Of a stretch of DNA of 64,000 nucleotides, positions 1 through 13,700 are shown one piece after another. The translations under genes and the position numbers were made by a program. Within the stretch, counting starts at the first letter, position 1. Each line of letters opens with the position of its first letter. The notes below the pieces were generated by a model. That model was not told where the DNA came from and ran no database searches. It worked only from the letters and a program-made list of their open reading frames with translations. Origin of the DNA: Anseranas semipalmata (taxonomy: Eukaryota > Chordata > Aves > Anseriformes > Anseranatidae); assembly GCA_013399115.1 (NCBI GenBank), contig VXAA01000953.1, forward strand, positions 62,228 to 126,227, written 5' to 3'.

Positions 1-1627
1 TCCTGAGGACAGTTTTAGAAAAATGTTGGAGTGCAAAAGGTGTACTTGAATTTGGTGAGGCCTTTTCTTGAAACGCAGCCCGACAATGCTGTGTGGTGTT
101 TGTAGAATTAAGCAGAAGGTCTTTATCCACACAAGTACCACATTAGATTAACACCTTGTCGTACACTAGCAGCTGTCTACAAGCTGACATCGATGGTCAT
201 TTGGTTCGGAGTAACATCCGCAGCAGTATCCCAGAGGTGAATCCCAAAATATCCACATTGCTTTAGTGTGCCGCTCCCTCTCTCCCCATTAATGCAAAAT
301 GACTCACATGCTCTAAATGACAAAAAATTATCAAAAGAACGCAGAGTGATTTATTGGCGTGGGATGGGACAAGATGTTGTTTTAGAGCAACAAACAGTAA
401 CTACATTTAGATGTAAGTATTGCCAAGGGAGCCCAAGGCGGTGCTTGCTTACTAAATTGGGTAAAATGCAGGGATTTCACCAAATGCAAATGACAATGAA
501 CAATATGTATGACTCAATATATCCGCTATGCTTTCAATGTGCAGTCAGAGGGTGGTATAGCTGACCTTTTAAAGTGATGCTTTTCAAACCACATTGTTAT
601 GATTATCAAAGTGTTCATTTTAGACTACAATATTTGGACCCACTCCCATTAATATTCTGGTGTAGCGTTTGAAGGCTGTTTCCCCCCCTGTTTATAATAA
701 AGCACTTCCAGCCAGCCCCTAGAGTGCCGTACTTCTATTTCTACATCTAACCGGGGGATGAAATTTGCCATCAGTTCTCTGAAGCTTGACGCACACCTCT
801 GGAATACTTCAAGTCACGTATGGGCTTAACTAAAATAAGTATGATAGTGATTTTGTGAGTCCTTCCTGTATGCCAGAAATAGTCTCCAAGAACAATGCAA
901 GGTGAGAAATATTCTTTGCTCTTTAGCCTCGGTTTCCTTCTATCTAAAAGCTGTCGGCGGCATCGGTGGCAGTTCGGAGCAGATCCCAGCGCTGCTGGGA
1001 ATGACTCCAGTTTTGCAGCACTCCCAGAGAAAGAAAAATCGGGCATCAAATTTTAAAATCCAAGTGTACTAAAGGTACAAAAAAAAAAAAAGACTTGAAC
1101 AACATAGCATGGATGGGCCTGTGCAGTACTTCTTACCCAGCTAAACCCAGTGGCACCTTCGTGCGGTGTCCCCGGCGTGGCCAGCCCCCAGCCAGCAAGT
1201 CCGACAAGAGGCAGTTTTGCTGGGACGCTATTCCTCCATCAGCGAAGCCAAAAACCTGAGAGGAAAAAAGATGACAAGGAAGGCGTACGGAGCAATCTGG
1301 CTGCACGGCCGTTCTTCTTACAAATAAATAGCCAGTGCTGGGTGCAGGCGAGGAGCTGCCGCTATGCCCCTGTCCCCGAGCTGGGCGCTGCTGGTGTCAC
1401 CCCCGGCCGGCCATGTGTCTGGCACAGGTTGGGCTGACCACGGTACACATGCAGCTTTGGCGAAGCATGAGCTGCGACGGTCAGATCCTGCATCGGGGTA
1501 AGAGCTAAGGATGAAAAAACAGCAAAATCTTCTGTCACGTTGAAGATGCCTTATTTTGATCATGGAGGTCAGGCACAGATGTGGGAATTCCCCAAGCTGG
1601 TTTCTTTGCAGATTTGTTCAGACAGTT

Positions 1628-1663
1628 TCTTTCTTTCTCTCTCTCTTTTTTTTTTTTTTTTTT
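1628..1663. repeat. Pyrimidine tract: (TTTC/TC)n followed by T18
   Basis: A short TTTC/TC stretch runs into 18 consecutive T at 1,646-1,663. It is a simple low-complexity tract inside the BCL2 intron; no function is implied. Confidence 0.9.
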
Positions 1664-4194
1664 GACAAATCAGCCTTTTTTTAATAATAATCTCATCTTG
1701 AAACTTGAGAGGAAGGGAATGTATGGGTGAGCAGCTAATATCAGTGAGTTCTGGAAACTCCCTTTTTATGATCTCTCTCATCTAGCAGCTGTACTTTTTT
1801 GATGCTTTCATTGCATTAAAAAGTTATTTGACAATACTGCCAATAAAGTAACTGAATCCATTCCAGTAAAATTAGCTTCAGCTCACAGTAAGTTTGAGAA
1901 AAACACTACTAAAGAATATTGATATTTGTGACTTACTGGTACAGACAACAGGGCTTTGATCTAATATATCATAAAGAAGAAAAACATCAGAGGTGTTAGG
2001 ATTGGAGAAGGCAATGCTATTTTCTTTTTCTTCACTGATCCCATTGCTGGCTTAAATTTAATTTTAAGGCAAATATGTAGGGTAGATGTAAACAACTTAC
2101 TGTAAACATTGGTTTAAAATTAATTTTAAAAATCTCTCTTCATACAAAGCAATATATTTACTGATTTAAATCATACCCATCTGGACATGTTTATCAAAAT
2201 CAATTCTTGTCTACTATAAGCCATTTGCTGCCATTGCCACCCACTGGTCGGGGACAAATAACCGTCTTGTTACTGACCCAGATCGACAAATATCCTGATT
2301 AAACAGACATATCTTGCTACATATCCAATTGCTTCCTATGCAACATCTTGCCTTTAATACAAAATCGGGCAAGCTTTCTACAACATTTATTTACTGATTT
2401 TATCTTAAAAACAGAAGTCATAGTGCAGGAGAGGGGCAAGGGGAAGGGATCATGTTTGACAGACCATGAACTCCGATCTGGTAGTTTCATTCTTCTATCG
2501 TCTCTTTAAATGCACTATTTAAAAAACAAAGGATCCCTTCCCTTTCTGTTTCTGTAATACAAGGCACAGTTTTGGCAATATATAATTAATGATACTGAAT
2601 TACAGACTGCAGGGAGCCATTTTTCTCACATAGGGGTCAGCATAGATGGGAATACTTTGGATTAAATATGAAATTAGTACAGGACCGTAACAACTAACCT
2701 TATTAATCTCTCCTCATTTTCTTAAGAGTATCATAAAAAAGAAATATTACAGCAATTGCAGCTTAACTTTGGAATCCACCTCTATTTTAATCACAGCATT
2801 TTAAGTACGGTGATTTTATTTTGTACTAGCCATATTAACAATTAATTTTATTAATCACATCTGTTGTTGCTGGTTTACCACTTTCCTTCGCAAACAAAAA
2901 AAATTGATATAAAATTAGTATAAAATGCTTCTTCTTAGGGGAGTTGCTCTTCACTTAGATACCCATGAACAAAAGGTAAAGCAGGCCCTCACCTTGCTCT
3001 TTCTTGTGTCTTTTGTTGCCACCAGGTGCATACCATAAATGCTGAGATGATAGCCTTCTCTACAAATGGTTAATCAGAGCCAAAGAAAGGCAATAATGTT
3101 TTGTTCTCTGCATCATTAGTAAGGGGGAAGGAGGAGAAGGGCTTAGGAGAACAAATGCATCTTTTGTTTTTAAGTTCTTAGGAACAATTCTGCCAGGCAG
3201 CTCTTTTTCCCTCTGTTTCATTTTCCTCTGTTATTTTCTTATCTAATTAAAATTCTGCAATGCTGTCATGAAATTGTTGTCCGTTTAAGGTCACAAACAG
3301 CTTCTGTCCTAATGAAATATGAATTGCATTAGTTAATTGAATTGTGCACTTATTGTGTGTTGTGCATGGACTGAGCGCACATATTCTTAATATATACTGA
3401 GCGTTTTATCAGCCTAGAGAATGTGTGGACATATAAAATGCTGCTATCATTCTTTGCTTCACACTGGGGAAATTTAATTGACAATAGTTTTAAGAAGTAT
3501 TTGTGAAGGACAAGAACTGTGAGGTCTCACACAGGCAATTGCTAGCTGGGATGAGATGGGCTCTTCAGTGGTCTGGGGTCAGGTCACGGACCCAAGCGGA
3601 AGCTCGAATAAACCAGTATTATGCACGAGGGCTCTGTGATGTTGCAAAGATAGGAAGAATCTAGGAAGAGTAACAAAACATCTGTGGCCGCCTGCAGCAG
3701 CAGGCTTTTTGGTTAAGTGAACCTCGCAATGGAAGCCCTCAGTGCGTTCTCCAGGCCATTCTCTCCCAGGATCTGCCTGGTCTCTTTGCTGGCGTTACTG
3801 TCACACCCCTGCTAACACAACGAGCTTAGCTCTGGGGTCCTCTTCACAGATGAGGGAGTTCTCTCTGAACTCTGGAAAAGTTCAGTTTAGCATGTTGAGG
3901 ACCTGACCAAAGTCAAATGAAAACAGGGGAGTTCTTTCTGTTGACCTCAAAGCTGTGGATGAAACAAGTGCTTAAGGAAAGTGCAGGCTCTAGCACTCGG
4001 CTCTCAGCCTTTACAAAGTCTCAGATGGATATACTGCATCTATAACCACTCAATGGTGAACTCTACTAATCAACCAGAACATTTCAGAGTATGGTCATTA
4101 GCTGGGAAAACAGTAATGGAATTATTTCTTTACATGGGTCTCGATTTTTCACTTTAATGTCTAATCTATTCAGCAATAAACATACATGCACAGA

Positions 4195-4252
4195 TATTTA
4201 TACATATATGTATACATATATATCAATACATACACATATACATATATCTCCA
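4195..4252. repeat. Imperfect (TA/CATA)n microsatellite
   Basis: Alternating TATA/CATA steps repeat for about 58 bp with interruptions. It is an ordinary intronic AT-rich microsatellite. Confidence 0.8.
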
Positions 4253-5779
4253 ATATTTAGTCTTCATATTTATTTACAGAGAAAAGTATGTTTGGATTCT
4301 GCATAATACTTACATAATGTAATAGATCAGAATATAGTATCTTCCAGTTACTCTTTAACTTGACAGGTGTTGAGAGATATCTATTGTTCTGTCAAATAAT
4401 GCCTCCCTCAGCTTGAAACGATATTTCATTCAACAGTAGGCTGAAAGAAAAGATAAGCAGTGTTCGGGTTGAAGAGTAGCTGAGAAATTTCTTCTCGTTA
4501 TTTTACACACCAAAATGAGGAGATATGCAAATGCAAATGGAAGTCTTTATTTTACTTGAACAAACTAATGCAGGAATATAAAACCAGCTAAGATAAACTC
4601 AGCTAAAATTGATTTGCTATGATATAGAACTCGCAAAGGGAAATAAGATGACCTTTTTTTACCAGAGTAACAGAGAAATGAGTATATATCGTCAATCTAA
4701 GCAGGCAAGGGCAGCCTCTTTGCATGGGACTTCCCAGCTCTGTGCACATGCAGAGAAACTAGTAATTTCCTACTGTGGGAGATGGTCCACAGCTGCTGTA
4801 ACACTCACCTTCCAGGAACACTCCTCCACATGCCCCAGTCAAGCATTTTATGACCACCATCCCCAGATGATGAACTGAGATACAGAGATTACGTGAGGCA
4901 TTCACACTCAGGTATGTAGGCAAGGACTTTCCCTGTGCAGTCAACAGAGGGAGAGGTTTCTCCAGAAGGCAACTGGGGATACTCGTGTTAGGCTCCTTCT
5001 TTGAATCACCTTCTGGAAGAGTTTCTCGCTCTCCATCCTTGTGTTTACTGAACCTGAGGGGACCCGCCTGTGGGTGTAGTTGTTGCATCGCAGAAGTGCT
5101 GCAGCAGGTGAACCTCCTGCACTCCGCAGTCCCTCTGTGACAGTCATACTTGCCAAAGCTTCTGACTAAGGAGTGTCCCACCTCGCACCCCTATCACTCA
5201 GTTCTCTCTCGTGCGCGCTTCGAGTTTTCTGGATTTACCGCAGTGCCAATAGCTTTTTCTGAGCTCCTGTTTAATATCACTGCCCGCATGAAAGGCTTCG
5301 AGAGGTGAGTAAGACGGGGTGGGTGTCTGCAAGGGTTTGGTGAGGTGCACCCTGACAGAGTGACAGCAGTGGGCAAGTGACTGAGAGCGAAAGTGGTGGG
5401 ATGGGGCGTGAAAGGTGATCAGCAGTGGTTGGTTAGTGGTCTGAAAAGAGGCGAGTGAAAGTACTTGCATGGGGAGGAGGGGAGCTGGGGAGGCACGGCT
5501 GACTGTGAGAAAGGCACCAGGACATCACCCGTGGCACACTGCAGGCATCTGCTCTGTGCACAGTTTTCTCTTCTCTTAAAATTCTTCACGTCATTAAAAA
5601 TATACACGTGCATCTATCTAAAAATACATAACACTGTGATGTAGAGTTGAGGAGGGGAGGAAATGAAAGAGATTCAAGAAAGGCTGAAAAATAAAAATAA
5701 ACTGAGGAGTCCTCTTGGGAGAGTAGAGAACAAGCAAAAGACTGATGCAGCCTTGCAGGCTTTAACATGGCTTTGTTAT

Positions 5780-6135
5780 TTTCTGTAGCACCGTCACGTG
5801 CAGGGAGACAGTCTGGGGCCCTGATCCTAGGGGTGGCCTCCACGAGGACACCTGCACCTGGCAGAGAGCCGTGCTCAGGCCTCCCCTCTGCCCCTGGGTC
5901 CAGCTGCAGGGTCTGGTTGCCCATTTGAAGCTTGGTGGAGCTTCATCTGCCCGAGTGCCCTCAGCTGATGCCATCGGTCGGGCTGCCCAAGGGGCACTGG
6001 TGGCCCTGGGGCTCTCTGCCCACCCATATCTCTGCAGCGTTGTGTCTTCCAGTGGCCACCACTGACCCCACACGGTGCGGGGAGGCCTCTCAAGATGGCA
6101 AAGGATGGGCTTCAGAGCAGCCTGGGTGAGTCTGC
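5780..6135. other. GC-rich patch in BCL2 intron
   Basis: This block is clearly richer in G+C than its A/T-rich flanks, and frames stay open on both strands here because of composition. A consensus-like donor (GG|GTGAGT) lies at its right edge on the + strand, but I find no matching acceptor with a clean coding frame. It may be a regulatory patch or chance composition. Confidence 0.3.
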
Positions 6136-9100
6136 TCCGCCGCTGTAATGAATACAATTTAAAAAAAAAAGAACCATCACAGTCATCTATAGCTGGACAA
6201 AAAAGTGAAGGCAGCTGTGTGTGAACAGTAGCATTTTATGCCCTGGCACAGGTTTAAATTCATTAGCAGGTTGTTTTGCTTTATTTTAAATTAAATAAGG
6301 AACACGACTTTTTTTCTTAATACAGACTCTTATGTTGCTTTCATCATATATTTAATTACTTTTTCTCCCATTTGGATAAAATACGTGGACAAAAACAAGT
6401 TGGTTTGGTTTACTTCTTAGTTTTCATCATATATTTTAGGAAAGTGTTCCTTTTAAGATTAAATAACTTGTCCATTTTAAAAATTTCTCTTGACTTTCTT
6501 TTTTAACCTTTTATGATGACTTTCATTTAACTTCCAGCAATTTTTTTGAATACTAAATATTAACATGAGTTTTCTGGATAAAAAGACATACTGTATTTTT
6601 TTTTTCTTAAGTTAAAGGTACTATGTTGCCTGTTTTTTTAAATTTCTTTATGAATCTTAATTTAGGCATTCATGGGTTTTGTCTCAATCAAAGCCATTTT
6701 TAGTTAAATAAATGTTATAATGTTTAGAAAAGCTTCTTAAAAACTGAAGGACACAAACCTCCCCTGCCCAGCTAATAAGTATTAAAAATGGCCGTTCTTC
6801 ACCAAAATCACGATCCATCCAGCAGAGACTGTATCCACGCTCAGCACCACCAGCCTCAGATGAAGGTGAAGAAAGCCACAAGAGGCAGATGTGGGATAAT
6901 CTCTTCTCTGTCCCAGCCTCTCCCCTGTCCTGCATAGTCCCAGTGAAGACCTCACAATAATCCCAAGAATTCAGAGATTGACTTAATCCTTCAAGCAGAA
7001 GGCTTCCAATTTTTATCATCATCATCACTATTATTTTGGATTAACTGTTAACAGGCTCTGTCTTTCCTTATGTAATTGAAATCTCTCTTCTTCTTGCATG
7101 AGGACCAGGGTTGCAGAGTCTCCACATCTACGTTCTCTCTCCCCACCTCTCATTATTTGATGGACTCCTTACTCAGTTATATGGTTACTTACTAATATGA
7201 CCAGTTCCAGTTCCCTCTCTCTCCCTACCGAAAAGTGTTTCTGTTCTTAAAGTCTCATTGCTCCTCTCTGATCTCAGTTAAATAAATAGTGGATTAAATT
7301 CAGACACAGTTTTCAGAAAAGATTTATAAAACTCCAGCAATTTTTCATGAAATCATTACCAATGAAATGATTATCAATGCAATGATTATCAATGCACAAT
7401 ATTAAAATTTTAGAAGTGGGATCATGTCCCCATTCAAACTGTAGCTTCAAAATGTATTTCTTGGCCCAAGACTTTCAAAGCCTGGTACCAACCTGTCTTC
7501 AGACAACTAAAAGAGGAAAACCAGTCTGTTTATTTAAGTGCGTACTCATGCGTTTAGGAATCTAGCTTGAAAGCGTGTTTTTCGAAGATTTAGGGAAATG
7601 GGATACGTTATAGTGAGAATGAGAAAGAACTCTCTTGGGCAGTACAGCACCCGTAGCTACTGATAGTTATTTGCCCAACCAAAAGCTCAATTTTTAATTA
7701 AAACTAAAGGCAAGCAGACAAAAAGATAGCAACTCTTTTGACTAGGGAACTGCTGAACATACCTTACCTTCTGTTAAGGACGCTAGATCTCATAAAGCTT
7801 CTGCTTCTTTACTTTCAAATGTTCTGAAATCCCAGAAATGTCTGTGAGAAATTGAGGAAGCTCAGAGGCTGAAAGGTCATGTGGGAGGGGAAGGGTGGCT
7901 CTTAGATACAGGCTGGCCAAGTCTTTGCTTCAATTAGCCAGTCTCCTGGTAAAAAAGAAGCTTGACTACAGCACTGAGGGTCAGATCACCCTTCTGAAGA
8001 CGCCATCATTGAAGATGGTTTGCCACCGGTCAGAATGAGACCGGCAAGGCAAACACCCCCAGTCATCCCAGGGAATGCAGTCAAAAGGAACAGGAACTCG
8101 GCAAGCTTTTTAATTTCAGCAAAAAAAAAAAAAATATGGATATCATGAGACACTGGATGAGCTTTTCTTATCAGTAGGTAAGAGAGAGTGTCTGGGAACT
8201 AGCTTCATTTGGCTAGATAGAAATCTCTGGGTCCGAGACAAGGCTTGGACTAAGTCGTTCCAGTTTCATATGCAAGCCTGGCATGGCAGCAAGAGCATTC
8301 TCAGTGTGGCCGAACAGACTGTGTGAGATGGCGTTTTACTTTGATAGACAGTGAGGAAAGCTGGGAAAGGGACAGCCTAGAAAACGGAGAGGATCAGAAC
8401 AGAAGTAGATGCTAGCAAATAAGCCAGAAGTTATGAGGATCTGGGGAACATATTAGTCAGATATGCCTATTAAAGACATCTGTATATATGGCAGCATCTT
8501 GTGAATTCAGAGAACATCATGCCAATTACAACCATCAGAGAGTCGTAATTTTGGTAAATGCATAAAAGGGAATTCAGTAAAAGTGGGAAGGTATCAGATA
8601 TAAGAGTTGAATAAGCATAAGTATTTAAACAAATTTAACAAGCTTAAAAGCAAAAGAACAGTCAGAGTATTTTGCCATGGAGGATGATTTCAATTATAAT
8701 GGGCAGCAGGGAAATATAGTGAAACAACATTAAATCTACCTACGAACTGTTCAGGAAGGAAAGACTGATCCACAGAGGCAGAGGAGATACTGCTGAATAG
8801 AAGGACAGCATAAGCACTATTTAGATGAACTTTAAGTGGGAAGCACTACGCAACTGAATCTCCAGAGACAAATAAAGAAATGCAAAACTAGAAATTCCAA
8901 AGCATTTTAACAACTTTTGGAAAGTAAAGATATTAGCAGGTCTTTCTTGCTAATATCCAGCTTAAGAAAAGGAAACTGAGTGAGCAATGGTGAACTCAAC
9001 TGCTAACAAAATTGTAGTAATAGGGACTTTGGCTACTCCCCTGGCCAAATAGATCAGGAGGAACACAGATTAAAAGAGAGATTTCTTGACACCTGAGGCA

Positions 9101-10669
9101 ACAGCATCTTGGAAAAGTGACACCCAAAAGGAAGAAACTAGTCTTAACTCGGGTATTAATCACAATCTGATTGTATCTGACTCACTAAGTCTTAACGTCT
9201 AGATGGACCACAAGGCTAATTCAGTATAGCAGCTCCTATGTTCATGGATCAAAACTTTCATCTCTTCGAGGTGGTATTACTTTATTTTCTTTAAAAACTG
9301 TGACATAAGGACATATTTTACTATCTAAGAAACTGAACAAAGACCAACTTCATCTTTCTCCTCCTAAACCTACCCTTAACATATGGCCAGAGGAGAAGGA
9401 CTAAACATGGCTTTATGAGCTGTTCCTCCTCCCAAGAGACTTAGAACATTCTAAGAGCTTCTCATATGTCTCAGTGGCTACCAGCTTCTTGATAAAGCTT
9501 ACCAATGTGCTGCACCTTCCATATATTAGGTATTCACTGAGTGGACTCAACTACAGTGCCCAGGTGTTCCTACTTTCCGAGCACAGTTTTATGCTGGCTT
9601 CACAGCAAACCAGCTACAACTGGTATTAGCACCAAGCCTTGTTTCAAACACTCCTACCCAACTCTGCTTGCTTCTGTAGGAACACCACTGCAGCTTAGCT
9701 TTATTCTAGACACAAAACGTGCATTGCAGCCTCACAGAGCACCAAGCTGGGCTAGTCTTCCCTGCAAGTTGCCATCTGTGTCACAACACAACCTTGAAGA
9801 GTCCCACTGGCACGATGCCCACAATGACTTTGAAATTACGTTCACCTAAGTTGCACTCAGCATTGTGGCAGCCAGCTGCAGTTAAAACCTGCTGGGACCA
9901 CAGCTTAAGCGTGATTAGCTGGCACAATGACAATCCTGTGTTTGTCTGCACAAACTTCAACTCCATAGACAGGAATAAGCGATATACCAGCAACAAAAGG
10001 TGTAACTTGTGTATGCAGGCATGCTCTGCAGAAATTGTGCAAGGCAGTCCTGGGTGCATAGAAATGAATAGTAAAAAGAGAGGTAATGAAGGAAGGAAGG
10101 TTATATAGCCATAGAAAGAAGCAATCACACAAGGAATAGCAAGCTTAGAGGTACAATATACCGGGTTAGGCAGGCATGACAAGAGGCCCACTGAACATCC
10201 CATGGTTGTTACAGACATACAGGACGTCCAGTTGGATGGGACAGAAGTTAGGCAAAAAGGATGCAATGGAGCAGTACATTTTTTGAACCAAATACCACCT
10301 GTAACCTACGCTGAAACTGTCTTTTTTCTGCACTTCAAGCATATTAACAGTTTAATATATGATAGTATCATCAGTGACACTGAGAACACTGGGCTTCTGT
10401 GAATCGGTAGATTTGTTTCATCTTTAACTAACTTGAACCTTTAATCCTCTTGCTTGTGCAAAGTCTTCTTCGTTCAGGTCAAAGTATTAAATGGGCTCAA
10501 GAAGTAAATAAGGAAATAAATACCAGAAACCCCGTGGGGAACATTTAAATTAAAGTTTTCTAATAGTCAAATCAACTTAATGCTGTGATCATAGGCTCAG
10601 CTCAGCTTCTTTCCCTCCCCCCTTTACTCCTCTCCATCTCTACAAGTAAAGCTGTGGGAGTAAATAGCC

Positions 10670-10704
10670 AAAAAAAAAAAAAAAAGAGAGAGAGAGAAAG
10701 AAAG
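10670..10704. repeat. A-tract followed by (GA)n/(GAAA)n
   Basis: About 16 A are followed by GA and GAAA steps. It is a simple repeat within the BCL2 intron. Confidence 0.85.
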
Positions 10705-13700
10705 GGCTTTAGATTTCTTTTAGTTTCTTGATTCTTCTGTTGCTCCAGATTGCTTTTTTATTTTAACTGCTGTCATTATAGACATAAAGGAACTTTTAAA
10801 ACACAAATTTGTAAAACCAAACACACAGCCCAAAACATTGGCCCCCCAGTTTTTCCCCATCTTTCATGCCTGGTTTGCACTCTACTGTATGCCAGTGTTG
10901 GTTAGGCATCTGACTTTTTTAGGGATATAACTATGGTGGTGCAAATCCTGATGAAGACAAAAAATCTTGCTGATATAACTGTCTTCCACCAGCACAACAT
11001 ATTTCAGTTAATGAGTCAGAATACGCTTTGATATCAGTATAAATGGTTCCTCTTGGGGGGAGGATTGCGTCTTTACTGTTAAAATGTAGATAAGTTCTGA
11101 ACTTTTCTCTTCCTTTACTTAGGCTTAAATCAGTCAAACCTATATCTAATATTTCTCATCCAGAAATAACACAGCTTCTTTTCATCACCTTTTTGACTGT
11201 TGGTCCTTTTCTGCTTTCCTGCTTTGATTGTATGCTCACCAGAAAGGGGTGTATTTAAAACCCTCTTGAAAGCAGAAGTTCTGTTTCAAGCAACAGTAAC
11301 CGCAGGATCAAATGCCTCCAATCTTAAAAGAAAGAAAACTGACTCAAAAGCTTGAAGCTAACGAACAGTTTGCAGTTGTCCGAGACGCTTGTATTTAATA
11401 TTGAGGAAGCAATGACTTTCTGGCCTCCAGTGGTGCATCTCCTAGACAGGCAGGCACACAACAAAATGAAGTCTTAATGCCGTGAGCTTCTTGAGACTGC
11501 TGCAATAACATTCTGGCAGACTGGGCTCCCTTGGCTCTTATACTTGCAGCAATTTGAATGTCTCTTTCGGTTTAGCATGATGGTTGGCAAATTTCCCAAT
11601 CTTACATTATCTGGGAAAGGAAGACAAGAGAAGCTGGTACGTTGGGGGAGCCTTTGAAGAAGCTTCTTTGCAGTTTGTTCATAGCAGAACAGTTGGCTGT
11701 GTGTCGAAGTGTTCGGATGGCAGCTTAGACTGCTAGCTTGAAAAGGGTTTAACTGAATTGCATCCAGGCACCAAGATGCTCAGATACCACAGCAATGTGT
11801 GTGGTATAAGAACCTAGATAGAAGAAGATTAGATAGCAAATCAGACAGAATTTTGCATGTGATTTCCTGGGTTTGTCTAAACTTATAGCAGCAACAGTTA
11901 ATTATAGGAGTTTCTGAAGGCAGCTCCTGGGTGGGTTATGTCACTTATACATTCGATTCCAGCCATAAATTGCCAGCTGAGAGTTACTGCTGTGGCAGGA
12001 AGCCCCTGCTGTTGCAAAGCTGATGGAAACAGTCCTTGTGCCTTCCCACGCAGGGGCTGGAGCAGCAGACATTGGTGATGGAAGACTTGGGGGAGAAGAA
12101 GCAGGATGACTGCAGAATTCAAACTGTGACGCAAAGAGAGTCAAGATGGGCACAGGTCATCACCAAAGAGAGACAGACACAGGAGGTGGTTGCACACAGG
12201 AGTTATCTGTGGTCATCCTCTAGATGACTGCCATACATACTTCCAGATCTAGTCCCTCGCCTTCTACCAGACAGAAATCCCTCAGCTCTCACAACCACTT
12301 CTTCTGGCTCTTAAGGGCAGCTCTTTAACATCAGATCAATGCTTCAGTGAAATTCTTGAGGCTACTTGGAAGTGACTGGGCAAGAGAGACTGGCGATTCA
12401 GCAGCAGCTACTCGGGCACATTGTGCACATTGCTGTACAGAGAAGACAGTGCTGTAAGTCTTTGTGCACAACAGAAGTTATCCTTTTTTCTCTGGTAGTT
12501 GAGCTGCGTCTAAACAGTAGTTGCACAAGTTTCACAGCAGGAATAGTTAGCCTGCCTGGAGTACTATTCTTAGGCACTTATAGCGCTTGCATCTGAATAC
12601 CCACCCCTGAGCTGGCTTGTTCAGCGCAAGGTCAGCTCCCTCTTCCTCTCCATAGAACTGCATTCTGCCATATAGACCCGCCTGCACCTAGAAGTATTTA
12701 GAAAAAGTAAATGGCTAGGTTTTGGACCTTATAACAGTTTTGATTTGCAGTTTCCAATCTGTGAAGTCTTATTTATTTTAGAAAGTGGGAAAGCTTTCAA
12801 GCACTGATTTCATAGGTAATGCATTTATTTTTTCTTGGCTGATATTCCTGATTTTGTTTTTTAGCCTTTCCTTTGAGTATCTGAACTTTTGCATGAAATT
12901 TCTGCTCACTTGGAAACACCAACGCATCAAGTAATTACCAGTCTTTCCTGCCTAAGTTAAGGGCCTTCTCCTTCCTAGTAGTGTTAGTTCAAGGTCACAA
13001 CAACAGATTTAAATACTTCATGGATTTGCATCTGACTCGCTTTCCACAGAAAATGTTCATTAAAAGATCCAATTTCCATTGGCATTCTCCCTTTCAAAGG
13101 ACGTCAACAGGAAATATAAATGCTCAGCTCTTTGTGAAGGATCTGCAAGGACATGCAGGCTTTAAAAAAATAAAAAAGCAGCAGTTAACCAAATCCTTTA
13201 GTTTCTGTTTTGAATGACTGGCCATAGGAATGCAGGCTAAGCTGTATTTCATCTGTTCCCAAGGATGTGTGTGTGTAACCTGTTGATAGTGGTGCTTCAG
13301 GCTGCAGCGATAGCAGTGTGACCACCCTCATTTTCATCGTCCTGCAGCAGAACCAGCCCCTGCCTCCTCTCAGGAACACCAGGCACCAGAGAAAACAAAG
13401 AGGGATCTGTTGTTTTGGAGGGCTGGCACCCGTACCTCCCGCTCTTTACCAAAAAGGAGAGATTCTAGGTCGCCTCAGCCCTCACCCTAAGCTCCCGGCA
13501 CTGTTAGGTTGTAAGGAGCAGCGTGACTTGTTCTGGCGATAAATGTGAGCATCTGATACACAGGAGAGCTGAGACTTTTGCCTTGCAGGATCTGTGGGGG
13601 ATCTGACTGATAGGAGCAAAACTCAATACCCAGGACACCAGCTTACTTCATTGGGAACTACACATCACCACCCAAAGGAAAGAAGAGCCCACCAAACCCT

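Noticed and set aside
9541..10266. Overlapping 129-codon plus and 161-codon minus frames
   Set aside because: Open on both strands in several frames, no Kozak/splice support, no family resemblance. I considered a decayed transposon but found no terminal repeats or reverse-transcriptase motifs.
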